A stretch of 64,000 nt of DNA, taken from contig NZ_LKTM01000350.1 in assembly GCF_001417955.2 (NCBI RefSeq), positions 62,001 through 126,000 on the forward strand, given 5' to 3'. A model generated the notes under the pieces. That model saw only the letters and a list, made by a program, of their open reading frames with translations. It was not told the origin of the DNA and searched no databases. The stretch comes from Mycobacterium gordonae. GTDB lineage: Bacteria; Actinomycetota; Actinomycetes; Mycobacteriales; Mycobacteriaceae. The translations under genes were made by a program, and so were the position numbers. Below, one piece after another: positions 43,564 to 51,672 of the stretch (positions are counted from its first letter, which is position 1; every line of letters starts with the position of its first letter).

Positions 43564-43992
43564 GTGCAGAACCGAATCGCAGCAGTCATCGCGGCGGTGT
43601 CCGTGGTGGCCGCACTCGCAGCCTGCAGCACGCCGTCCCAGGGCCAGCTCGCCAGTACGGCGACCGTGAATATCAATGGCACCGAAGTGCGGCCCGATCT
43701 GGTCAGGTGCTACCAGCAGGAGTGGTACCGGACAATCGCTCTGGGCAACGACGAGTCTGGAGCCACGGCCATCCTGGACCAGCGTCAACACCCGGCGACC
43801 ACTATCTCCGTGCGCTTTCACAATCTGGGTGGGTTCACCGGCACCACCACGGCCGCGCCCGGCGGCGGTGGCGCTGCCGCCACCCGTTTCGACGGCAGCA
43901 ACTTCGTCATCAGCGGTACCGCCAATGGCGCCACCACCGCGAAGCCGAACGAGGCGGCGACGGTGGATTTCAAGATCAAAGCCACCTGCTGA
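43564..43992 (+). CDS. LpqH-like (19-kDa antigen family) lipoprotein
   Basis: A 142-residue lipoprotein. The signal sequence ends in a lipobox ALAAC, and the C terminus DGSNFVISGTANG ... VDFKIKATC matches the pattern of the mycobacterial 19-kDa lipoprotein LpqH. GTG 43564 follows GGGGG with good spacing; the frame is open to 43453 but that part covers the operator-like sequences. It is expected at the outside of the cell membrane. Its Gly/Thr/Ala-rich insert is unlike LpqH. Confidence 0.8.
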   Translation: MQNRIAAVIAAVSVVAALAACSTPSQGQLASTATVNINGTEVRPDLVRCYQQEWYRTIALGNDESGATAILDQRQHPATTISVRFHNLGGFTGTTTAAPGGGGAAATRFDGSNFVISGTANGATTAKPNEAATVDFKIKATC

Positions 43993-44057
43993 GCGTTCCC
44001 CCGCGTGCTGCGCGCACACCCTGTCGCGCCACCCCGTCGTTGCGCACGCCCAGCGGA

Positions 44058-44072
44058 GAGAATAGTATTCTC
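44058..44072. promoter_or_regulatory. operator-like palindrome, copy 6 (perfect GAGAATAGTATTCTC)
   Basis: Perfect match to GAGAAT-N3-ATTCTC, 22 bp upstream of the amidohydrolase ATG at 44095. Confidence 0.7.
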
Positions 44073-44094
44073 ACAAAACGCGAAGGAGGATTTC

Positions 44095-45285
44095 ATGGGG
44101 CAGCTGTCGCACCGGGAAGACGTCCCGTTCCCGCTCTTTGACGCGGACAATCACCTCTACGAGCCGCCGGAAGCGCTGACCAAATTCCTGCCCAAGGAGT
44201 ACAAGGACTACGTCCAGTACGTGCAGATCAACGGGCGCACCAAGATCGCGTTGCGCGGGGTGATCAGTAACTACATTCCCAACCCGACATTCGAGGTCGT
44301 CGCCCGGCCGGGCGCCTGGGAGGAGTACTTCAAGTACGGCAACCCGGACGGCAAGACCAAACGCGAGCTGTTCGGCGAACCGATGCGCGCGATCCCGGCG
44401 TTCTTCGAGCCCGGTCCGCGTCTGGAGAAGATGGACGAGCTGGGCCTGGATCGCACCCTGATGTTCCCGACGCTGGCCAGTCTGATCGAGGAGCGGCTGC
44501 GCGACGACCCGGTCGCCATCCATGTGCTCATCCACGCGCTGAACCAGTGGCTCGACGAGGTTTGGGGCTTCAACTACCAGAACCGCATCTTCACCACCCC
44601 GGTCATCACCCTGCCCATTGTGGAGAAGGCGATCGAGGAGCTGGAGTGGGTGGTCAAGCGTGGTGCGCGCTGCATCCTGATCCGCCCGGCTCCGGTCCCC
44701 GGATTCCGCGGTCCGCGGTCGTTCGCGCTGCCCGAGTTCGACCCGTTCTGGGAGCGGGTCGTCGAACACGACCTGCTGGTCGGCATGCATTCCAGCGACA
44801 GCGGCTACTCCCGTTACACCTCGGAGTGGGACGGCGCCGACCAGGAGATGCTGCCGTTCCAGACCAACGCGATGGGCATCCTCAACGAGTGGCGGCCCAT
44901 CCAGGACGCGGTGGGCTCGTGGGTGATTCACGGCGCGCTCTACCGCCACCCCAAGCTCAAGGTCGCGATCGTCGAGGCCGGGTCGAAGTGGATGACCCCA
45001 CTGCTGGACGGCCTGGCCGAGGTCTTCCGCAAGGCTCCCGAAGCCTTCCCGAGCGATCCCGTCGAGACCGTCAAGAACCGGATCTACGTCAGCCCGTTCT
45101 TCGAGGAGGGCATCGACGATCTGATCAATCTCGTCGGCGTGGACCAGGTGCTGTACGGCTCGGACTGGCCACACCCGGAGGGGCTGGCGGAGCCGACGTA
45201 CTACATCAACGCGCTGTCACACCTGCCCGTTGAGTCGCAGGCGAAGATCATGGGCGGAAACCTCGGTCGGCTCGTCACGGTGTGA
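44095..45285 (+). CDS. amidohydrolase family 2 (PF04909) protein
   Basis: A 396-residue amidohydrolase with the metal motif DADNHLYEP at the N terminus, GMHSSDSG in the barrel and GSDWPHPEG near the C terminus. It is the third member of this family in the window. ATG 44095 has AAGGAGGA four bases upstream. It overlaps the FadD3-like gene by GTGTGA-type coupling, so the two act in one pathway. Substrate unknown. Confidence 0.9.
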   Translation: MGQLSHREDVPFPLFDADNHLYEPPEALTKFLPKEYKDYVQYVQINGRTKIALRGVISNYIPNPTFEVVARPGAWEEYFKYGNPDGKTKRELFGEPMRAIPAFFEPGPRLEKMDELGLDRTLMFPTLASLIEERLRDDPVAIHVLIHALNQWLDEVWGFNYQNRIFTTPVITLPIVEKAIEELEWVVKRGARCILIRPAPVPGFRGPRSFALPEFDPFWERVVEHDLLVGMHSSDSGYSRYTSEWDGADQEMLPFQTNAMGILNEWRPIQDAVGSWVIHGALYRHPKLKVAIVEAGSKWMTPLLDGLAEVFRKAPEAFPSDPVETVKNRIYVSPFFEEGIDDLINLVGVDQVLYGSDWPHPEGLAEPTYYINALSHLPVESQAKIMGGNLGRLVTV

Positions 45286-46730
45286 CGAGCCACCCGGCCA
45301 AGCAAACCTGGCGGACCATCCCCGAGATGGTCTTGAGCGCGGCGGACCGGTTCGGCGACGCCGAAGCGGTCGTGGACGGCGCGCTGCGCTACACCTTCGC
45401 CGAAATCGTTGAGCGGATTCGCTGCGCCGCAGGCGCTTTCGCTGGTTTCGGCATCGGCAAGGGGGACCGGGCGGCGATTTGGGCGCCCAACTCGATGGAG
45501 TGGATCGTCGCGGCGTTCGGTCTGCTCACCGCCGGCGGCGTGCTGGTGCCGGTCAACACCCGATTCAAGGCCGATGAAGCCGGGGACATCATCACCCGCA
45601 GCGGGGCCCGCGCGGTGCTCGTTCAGCAGGGTTTTCTGGGGCAGGAATACGGCGCTCCGGCGGATGTCCCCGTGATCGATCTGAAGTCTGATTTCCTTTC
45701 CAGCGGTTCACCTTTCGAGCGCGAGATGAACGGCACCGACATCTCCGACATCATCTTCACCTCGGGCACGACGGGCCGTCCGAAGGGCGCGATGATGAAT
45801 CATCGCCAGACGCTGCGGATGTACGACGAATGGGCGACGCTGGCGGACCTGCGTGAGGGCGATCGTTACCTGCAGATCAATCCGTACTTCCACACGTTCG
45901 GCCTGAAGGCCGGACTGGTCACGTCCTTCCTGCGGGGCGCGACGATGTTGCCGGTAGCAGTGTTCGACGTCGACTCGGTGGTGGATCTCATTGAGCGCGA
46001 ACGGGTCACGATGCTGCCCGGCCCGCCGACGCTGTATCACTCGTTATTGACGGTTTCCGACAAATCCCGGCTGTCGACGTTGCGTGCAGGGGTGACCGGA
46101 GCGGCGGACATCCCCGTCGAACTCGTCCGTCGCATCCACGGCGAGTTGCCGTTTCAGACGTTGATGACCGGCTACGGCCTCACCGAGGCCGGCAATGTGA
46201 CGTTGTCCCGGCCCGGTGATTCCTTCGAGGATGTGGCCACGACGGCCGGACTGCCCTGTGCGGGGGTCGAGGTGCGTACCGGCGAGGACGGCGAGGTTCT
46301 GGTGCGCGGTTACGGCGTCATGCAGGGCTACCTCGACGACCCCGCCGCGACCGCGGAGGCGATCGATGCCGACGGCTGGCTGCACACCGGAGACCTGGGC
46401 AATTTCGATGAAACCGGTCGGCTGCGCATCGTCGGGCGCAAGAAGGACATGTTCATCGTCGGCGGCTTCAACGCCTACCCGGCCGAGATCGAAGGGTTGC
46501 TCATGGGCCATCCGGCGGTGGCTCAAGCGGCCGTCATCGGTGTGCCCGACGAGCGGCTCGGCCAGATCGGTAAGGCTTTCATCGTCCGGAAGAGTCCGGT
46601 CGAGGCAACGGAACTGATCGACTGGTGCCGGCAGCACATGGCGGGATTCAAGGTGCCCCGGACGGTGGAGTTCCTCGAGTCGCTGCCGCTCAACGCGACC
46701 GGCAAGGTAGTGAAGGACCTACTTCGTTAG
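45282..46730 (+). CDS. FadD3-like acyl-CoA ligase
   Basis: A 482-residue AMP-forming ligase. The P-loop TSGTTGRPKGAMM, the YGLTEAGN core and the A10 motif Lys near GKVVKDLL are present. The layout (about 480 residues, NPYFHTFGLKAG, GGFNAYPAEIE) is like M. tuberculosis FadD3, which activates the steroid-ring intermediate HIP. It likely makes a CoA thioester of a cyclic or branched acid. GTG 45282 overlaps the amidohydrolase stop. Confidence 0.9.
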   Translation: MTSHPAKQTWRTIPEMVLSAADRFGDAEAVVDGALRYTFAEIVERIRCAAGAFAGFGIGKGDRAAIWAPNSMEWIVAAFGLLTAGGVLVPVNTRFKADEAGDIITRSGARAVLVQQGFLGQEYGAPADVPVIDLKSDFLSSGSPFEREMNGTDISDIIFTSGTTGRPKGAMMNHRQTLRMYDEWATLADLREGDRYLQINPYFHTFGLKAGLVTSFLRGATMLPVAVFDVDSVVDLIERERVTMLPGPPTLYHSLLTVSDKSRLSTLRAGVTGAADIPVELVRRIHGELPFQTLMTGYGLTEAGNVTLSRPGDSFEDVATTAGLPCAGVEVRTGEDGEVLVRGYGVMQGYLDDPAATAEAIDADGWLHTGDLGNFDETGRLRIVGRKKDMFIVGGFNAYPAEIEGLLMGHPAVAQAAVIGVPDERLGQIGKAFIVRKSPVEATELIDWCRQHMAGFKVPRTVEFLESLPLNATGKVVKDLLR

Positions 46731-46780
46731 CGGGCGGAGCGACGGACCGGGCGGAGTGGTGGTTCTCGCCGTCGGCGCCC

Positions 46781-47569
46781 TCAGCCGCCGATGACCTTGC
46801 GGTAGCTGCGGGGTCCGTCGTAGTCGTTGACCGCGAAATGCCACGCGGCCTGGTTGTCCCAGGTGACGAAATCACCAGGCTTCCAACCGAATCCGACCGT
46901 GAAATTGGGTGAGGCCGCGTGTGCCAGAAGAAACGGCAGCAGCGCTTGGCTTTCGGCCGGTTCGATGCCGGTCAGGCGGATCGCGGACGAACTGAGGAAG
47001 AGCCCCTTGCGGCCGGTGTGACGGTGCCGGCGCACCACCGGGTGTTCTGTCGTGTCGCTTACCGGGGGCCGGTGAGACGTACCGTCACCGGGATAGGCGG
47101 AGTGCACGGCGCTCACCGACTCGAGGAGTTCCTTGAACGGCTCGGAAAGCGCGTCGTAGGCGGCCTGTAAGTCGGCCCAGAGCGTGTGGCCGCCCACCTC
47201 TGGCACCGCCTGATAGGTCAGCGACTCGATAGCGAAGGGTGGGTTGCGCCACGTGCCGCCCACGTGCCACGTCGCTGCGCTGCCGGATTTCGCCAGGTCG
47301 AACACGTACACGAACCGATTGCGCTGATCGCGGTGCAGCCACAGCGGATGGTCGAACGGCTCATCGAATAGCCGCACGGCTTCAACATGCTCGTTGGGCG
47401 ACAGGTGCTGATTGCGCAGGACGAGGACCTTGTAACGCCAGAAGTCCTCGCGGAGTGCCTCGGCGATCGACTCGTCGATGCCCTCGGCCAGGTCGACTCC
47501 GACGACCTCGGCCCCGAGCACCGGACTGGCCGGCACGATCCGATAGGGGGCGGTGTGGGTTCTCGTCAT
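46781..47569 (-). CDS. TauD/TfdA-family non-haem iron protein with HxG motif
   Basis: A 262-residue TauD-like protein. The first iron-binding motif is WHVGGTW (His102, Gly104) where dioxygenases have His-x-Asp/Glu; the second His244 (WDNQAAWHFAVNDY) is present, and Arg254 or Arg257 may bind 2-oxoglutarate. Replacement of the carboxylate by Gly or Ala is the known feature of iron/2-oxoglutarate halogenases such as SyrB2 and WelO5. It could therefore be a halogenase, or a hydroxylase with altered ligands, or inactive. ATG 47569 (MTRTHTAP) is chosen; the frame is open to 47596. It is divergent from a flavin monooxygenase. Confidence 0.85.
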   Translation of the reverse strand: MTRTHTAPYRIVPASPVLGAEVVGVDLAEGIDESIAEALREDFWRYKVLVLRNQHLSPNEHVEAVRLFDEPFDHPLWLHRDQRNRFVYVFDLAKSGSAATWHVGGTWRNPPFAIESLTYQAVPEVGGHTLWADLQAAYDALSEPFKELLESVSAVHSAYPGDGTSHRPPVSDTTEHPVVRRHRHTGRKGLFLSSSAIRLTGIEPAESQALLPFLLAHAASPNFTVGFGWKPGDFVTWDNQAAWHFAVNDYDGPRSYRKVIGG

Positions 47570-47663
47570 CTGCGTCCCCTTTGGCCCCCGCAACAACGGC
47601 TACCCATGCAAGGCAACCACCGGCGGCGGGGTAGTGGAATGGTTACGATCCAGCTGCGCCGAT

Positions 47664-47736
47664 GCCGACGATGTCGGCTGCGTCAGCGAAATCCGAACTG
47701 ACCCTTGGTGTTCGAAACTCCGGCGGTTTCACCGCC
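47664..47736. promoter_or_regulatory. two 15-bp palindromes in a divergent promoter region
   Basis: GCCGACGATGTCGGC (47664-47678) and GGCGGTTTCACCGCC (47722-47736) are perfect 6-3-6 inverted repeats between the TauD-like gene and the monooxygenase gene. They could be operators or short hairpins. Confidence 0.4.
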
Positions 47737-47817
47737 GCGGGCCCGCATCGTCGGGGCCGGGCAGCGGAACGTCGGGTAGGGAATGAAGTGAGGAGGCGCT
47801 CGGTTCGTTCTTACCGT

Positions 47818-48954
47818 ATGAAATTCTTGCTGATCACGCTGATCACACATCTCCCGGACCCGGTGTCCGGTGAGAAGAAGAGTCCTGCGGCCCGGCTGCG
47901 CGACGTCGTCGACAAAGCGGTGCTTGCCGAGGATCTGGGATTCGACGGATTCGCAGTGGGGGAGCGGCACGAGGACCCGTTCATCTCATCTTCCCCGCCG
48001 GTGGTGCTGAGCAACATCGCGGCCCGCACGTCGAAGATCGGGTTGTTCACCGCGGTCACAACGCTGAGCCTGCTGGATCCGGTCCGGGCGTTCGAGGACT
48101 ATTCGACACTGGACAATCTGTCCGGCGGCCGTCTGGAGCTGATCATCGGAAAGGGTAATGGTGCGGCACAGGCCGAACTTTTTCACGTGACCACCGCCGA
48201 TCAATGGGACCGTAATCGCGAAGGGTACGAGCTGTTCCGGCTCCTCTGGGGCAGCGAGCACGTGACGTGGTCCGGTCGTTTTCGTCCGCCGCTTGCCGAC
48301 GCGAAGACGCTTCCCCGGCCGTTGCAGGACCGCATCCGCATCTGGCATGGCAGCGCGACCAGCAAGAGTTCCGTCGACCTCGCCGCGAGACACGGTGACC
48401 CGATCTTCTCCGCGAACGTCAGCAACCCCGTCGAGCCCTACGCCGAACTGGTGCGGCATTACCGGCAGCGCTGGGAGTTTCACGGGCGCCGCCCCCAGGA
48501 CGCACTGGTGGGTGCTGGGACCGCCGGCTTCTACGTCGCTTCGACGTCGCAGGAAGCGGTGAACCGTTACCGGCCGATCTTCGAGGCGCGCCTTGCGGTG
48601 CAGCGGCGCGCCGGAATGCCGGCCGAGTTCGACTCGATCGAAGACTTCATCGAACGGAGCTCGGCCTTGGTCGGCAGCCCCGAGCAGGTGATTGACACGG
48701 TGGGTCGTTACCACGAGCAGCTGGGTCACGAAGTGATTCACCTCAGCGCGGATGCTGACGGCCTGACACCCAGTCAACAGCGCAGCAGTCTCGAGCTCTT
48801 TCAATCCGACGTGGCGCCCATTCTCCGCGAGCGCATTCCGAGTCGCCCTCTCAGTGCACAGCTGGCCTCGGAATCATCAGAACCATCTGAATCATCGTCA
48901 GACATCACTCAGGTCAGGCCGATCGCCCCGGCCGGGAAGGAGCAGCTGGGATGA
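47818..48954 (+). CDS. LLM class flavin-dependent monooxygenase
   Basis: A 378-residue luciferase-like protein. The N-terminal MKFLLITLITHLPDP, the GFAVGERH segment and LSGGRLELIIGKG are typical of FMNH2- or F420-using members. ATG 47818 is used. The C terminus has a short Ser/Glu-rich extension (ESSEPSESSSD). It overlaps the DUF1684 gene by ATGA. It needs a flavin reductase that is not adjacent. Confidence 0.9.
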   Translation: MKFLLITLITHLPDPVSGEKKSPAARLRDVVDKAVLAEDLGFDGFAVGERHEDPFISSSPPVVLSNIAARTSKIGLFTAVTTLSLLDPVRAFEDYSTLDNLSGGRLELIIGKGNGAAQAELFHVTTADQWDRNREGYELFRLLWGSEHVTWSGRFRPPLADAKTLPRPLQDRIRIWHGSATSKSSVDLAARHGDPIFSANVSNPVEPYAELVRHYRQRWEFHGRRPQDALVGAGTAGFYVASTSQEAVNRYRPIFEARLAVQRRAGMPAEFDSIEDFIERSSALVGSPEQVIDTVGRYHEQLGHEVIHLSADADGLTPSQQRSSLELFQSDVAPILRERIPSRPLSAQLASESSEPSESSSDITQVRPIAPAGKEQLG

Positions 48955-49718
48955 CCACCGTTGCCGACAACGCTGCGGAGATCTTCGAAAGGGAGTGGAA
49001 GCACTGGCACACCGAACGCGAACGCTATTTCAGTGATCCGCTGGGTTGGGTGAGCCTGACCGGCTTGTACTGGCTCACCGACAGATTCGAGAACGTCGCC
49101 GACCTTCCTGGTCGGTGGCGCGCGGACGCCGATGCCGTGTACGTCGAGGGCCTAGACGGCACCAACAGGCTGGAACCTGTCGAAGGGGCGCCGGGATTGC
49201 TCGTCGATGCCGGTGAGCGCCGCATCGAAGTCATTCGGCGAACCGGCTCGGCCGCGTTGCGAGTGCACGATCCGAAATCCCCGCATCTGAAGGATTACCG
49301 GGGCATTCCCACCTATGCCCCCGGCCGGGAATGGGTAGTGACAGGCACTTTCACCCGGTATGCGCACCCCGAGGCGGTCACGACGGGCGCGGTCGTCGAA
49401 GGACTCGAGCACCACCTCAACGCCGTGGGCGTCATTGACTTCGAACTAGCTGGCGTTGCTTTGAGACTCGTCGCCTTCGGAGCGGCGGATGGTGCGTTGC
49501 ACGTCTTGTTCACCGACGCGACAAGCGGCGTGACCACCTACCCCGCCGCCAGATCCCTGTTGATTCCTGCGCCGGCCGCCGACGGCAAGGTCACGCTCGA
49601 CTTCAATCGGGCAGCGAATCTGCCATGCTCGTTCACCGACTACGCGACGTGCCCGGTCGCGCCGGCCGAGAACAGGCTGCCAGTCGCGATCGAAGCGGGT
49701 GAGAAGAACCCGCGGTAG
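48951..49718 (+). CDS. DUF1684 family protein
   Basis: A 255-residue protein of the DUF1684 family. The C-terminal part LDFNRAANLPCSFTDYATCPVAPAENRLPVAIEAGEK is diagnostic. Its biochemical role is unknown. ATG 48951 overlaps the monooxygenase stop, so the two are coupled. The TauD-like gene divergent from them makes a small cluster of oxidative enzymes. Confidence 0.88.
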   Translation: MTTVADNAAEIFEREWKHWHTERERYFSDPLGWVSLTGLYWLTDRFENVADLPGRWRADADAVYVEGLDGTNRLEPVEGAPGLLVDAGERRIEVIRRTGSAALRVHDPKSPHLKDYRGIPTYAPGREWVVTGTFTRYAHPEAVTTGAVVEGLEHHLNAVGVIDFELAGVALRLVAFGAADGALHVLFTDATSGVTTYPAARSLLIPAPAADGKVTLDFNRAANLPCSFTDYATCPVAPAENRLPVAIEAGEKNPR

Positions 49719-50171
49719 CGACGCATCCGAGGTTGGCCCCGTCGCCGCCCCGCATGGTCGCCTAGTGGTCTCTGATCGAACTGGGCTGCGAAAATCATCG
49801 GAACTGAGAATGCTATTTCCACAGAACAGACTGCATTTCTGAGCTCCTCGGCCGACGGGTGCACCCACTGCGGGAACGAAAAGTGATAATCTCCCTCTCC
49901 GTGGGTTGTCGACGGAAGTGGTCGCACACCGCCGCATTTGTCGTCGCCAGTGATGGTGCCGAGTAGGGTTGGCCAACGGCGACCCCCGTGGCATCCCGCA
50001 CGGCATCGGATCAGCGCTCCGATGTCCGATACCGTCGGCAGAGACACACCATTGTGTCGCCGACGGGCAAGCGGCAGAGGAGTTCAGATTGAGTGACGAG
50101 CGGCCTTGTTCTCACGCGCGTGAGCGGGCCTGGACCGTGCCTGCCGGCACGCTGACACGAAATCAGGCCGG
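49719..50171. other. 453-bp intergenic region before second Mam pair
   Basis: No supported gene. It contains a perfect palindrome CTCACGCGCGTGAG (50111-50124), a weak GAGAAT-type sequence (GAGAATGCTATTTCC, 49806-49820), and an inverted repeat ATCGG-N9-CCGAT near 50007. It should include the promoter of the Mam pair. Confidence 0.5.
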
Positions 50172-51047
50172 GTGAAAAAAGGAGACACGCCGCACACGGC
50201 CGCCGAGATCCGGTCTCTCGCCGACCAGGCCGAGGCCGAGGCCGCCGAAGCTGAAGCTCTTGCCGCTGCCGCCCGTGCCCGCGCCCGGGCCATCAGGTTG
50301 CGTCGCGAGGCTGAACTCGCCGAAACCAAAAAGCCTGCCGAGGAAGACATCAGCGAAGCTGCCGCGGCCCAGGATGAGAAAGACGAAGCCGCGCCGACGG
50401 AATCGGTTGTCAGCGAGCAGGCCTCGCAGGACGAGCCGCAAGACACCGAATCCGCGGAGGAATCAGAGGAAGCCGGGACCGAGGCCGATTCCGCGGAGGC
50501 TGACGAGGATTCGCTGGAAACCGAAGAGTCCGAGGCGGGCCGACGGTGGCCGGGCCGCCCGAAATTGTCCGCGATTGCCGCCGTGCTGGCCGTCCTCGTA
50601 TCGCTCGTCGCCGTGGGTGCCGGCGTGGAAATGGCGGTACTGCACAAGCACGCGGTGCGAGAGCGTCAGCAGGTGGCCGAGTACGCCGCAGCGGCGCGGC
50701 AGGGTGTGGTGACCTTGACGTCACTGGACTTTGAGCACGCGAAAGAAGGAGTGCAGCGCATCGTCGAAGTCTCCACGGGAACGTTCAAGGACGACTTTCT
50801 CAAGATGGCCGATGATTTCACCAACGTCGTCGAACAGTCGAAGGTGGTCTCGCAGGGTTCTGTCCAAGCCGCCGCGGTGGACCTGGATTCGATGACCGAC
50901 AACTCAGCGGTGGTGCTGGTAGCCAGCACATCGGAAGTCACCAACGCGGCTGGCGCCAAACAGGATCCGCGCAAGTACCGGCTGATCGTGACCATGACAC
51001 GAGACGGTGGACAGCTCAAAATGTCGAAAGTCGAGTTCGTCCCGTGA
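50172..51047 (+). CDS. Mce-associated membrane (Mam) protein, first of second pair
   Basis: A 291-residue Mam protein. Residues 1-125 are a very acidic, Ala/Glu-rich cytoplasmic region, probably a coiled coil or disordered; a membrane segment covers about 131-153; the outside domain ends LKMSKVEFVP. It has the same plan as the protein at 35453-36148 but a 50-residue longer N terminus. It lies far from the mce operon, as do the orphaned Mam proteins OmamA/OmamB of M. tuberculosis. The GTG start has a weak ribosome site. Confidence 0.87.
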   Translation: MKKGDTPHTAAEIRSLADQAEAEAAEAEALAAAARARARAIRLRREAELAETKKPAEEDISEAAAAQDEKDEAAPTESVVSEQASQDEPQDTESAEESEEAGTEADSAEADEDSLETEESEAGRRWPGRPKLSAIAAVLAVLVSLVAVGAGVEMAVLHKHAVRERQQVAEYAAAARQGVVTLTSLDFEHAKEGVQRIVEVSTGTFKDDFLKMADDFTNVVEQSKVVSQGSVQAAAVDLDSMTDNSAVVLVASTSEVTNAAGAKQDPRKYRLIVTMTRDGGQLKMSKVEFVP

Positions 51048-51664
51048 GTCCCAAGAAATCGACGACGGCTGAGGCCACCGAAGAGTCGGAGGCCATCGGG
51101 AAGTCGGACGAGCCGCGGGCCGGGCGATTCAGGGGCTTGACCGAACGGGTGAGGAAGCGGTCGTCTGGGAAGAGCAAGTGGTCGGGCAAGCTCGGTGCCG
51201 CCCTGGTGGCACTGGTTGTCGTGACCTCACTTTTGGTTCTGGGATTGTCGTTCTGGTTCTATTACCGCCCGGACCGCGCGGTCGACGCCGAGGCAGCCAA
51301 GTCGGCCATCGCGGCCGCCAGCGACGGAACGATCGCCATCCTCTCGTATTCACCGGACACCCTCGACCGCGATTTCTCCAGCGCACGATCTCATCTGACG
51401 GGTGACTTTCTCTCCTACTACGACCAATTCACCCAGCAGATCGTCGCACCGGCCGCCAAGCAGAAGGCGGTGAAGACGACTGCCGTGGTGTTGCGCGGCG
51501 CGCTTACGGAGTTCCATCCTGAATCGGCCACCGTGCTGCTGTTCATCAACCAGAGCACGCAGAGCCGCGACCGCCCGGAGCCGACGACGACGTCCAGCAG
51601 CGTGCTGGTCACGCTGACGAAAGCCGATGGGAAGTGGCTCATTTCGCAGTTCAATCCGGCTTAA
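51044..51664 (+). CDS. Mce-associated membrane (Mam) protein, second of second pair
   Basis: A 206-residue Mam protein with a cytoplasmic N terminus, a membrane segment at about 48-70 and an outside domain starting with AKSAIAAASDGTIAILSYSPDTLDRDFSSARSHL, which aligns with the same part of the protein at 34932-35456. GTG start is within the partner's stop (GTGA). The two probably form a heteromer. Confidence 0.88.
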   Translation: MSPKKSTTAEATEESEAIGKSDEPRAGRFRGLTERVRKRSSGKSKWSGKLGAALVALVVVTSLLVLGLSFWFYYRPDRAVDAEAAKSAIAAASDGTIAILSYSPDTLDRDFSSARSHLTGDFLSYYDQFTQQIVAPAAKQKAVKTTAVVLRGALTEFHPESATVLLFINQSTQSRDRPEPTTTSSSVLVTLTKADGKWLISQFNPA

Positions 51665-51672
51665 GGAGTGCG

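Noticed and set aside
49806-49820. GAGAATGCTATTTCC considered as another regulon palindrome
   Set aside because: Two mismatches in one half and more than 350 bp from the next gene; too weak to include.
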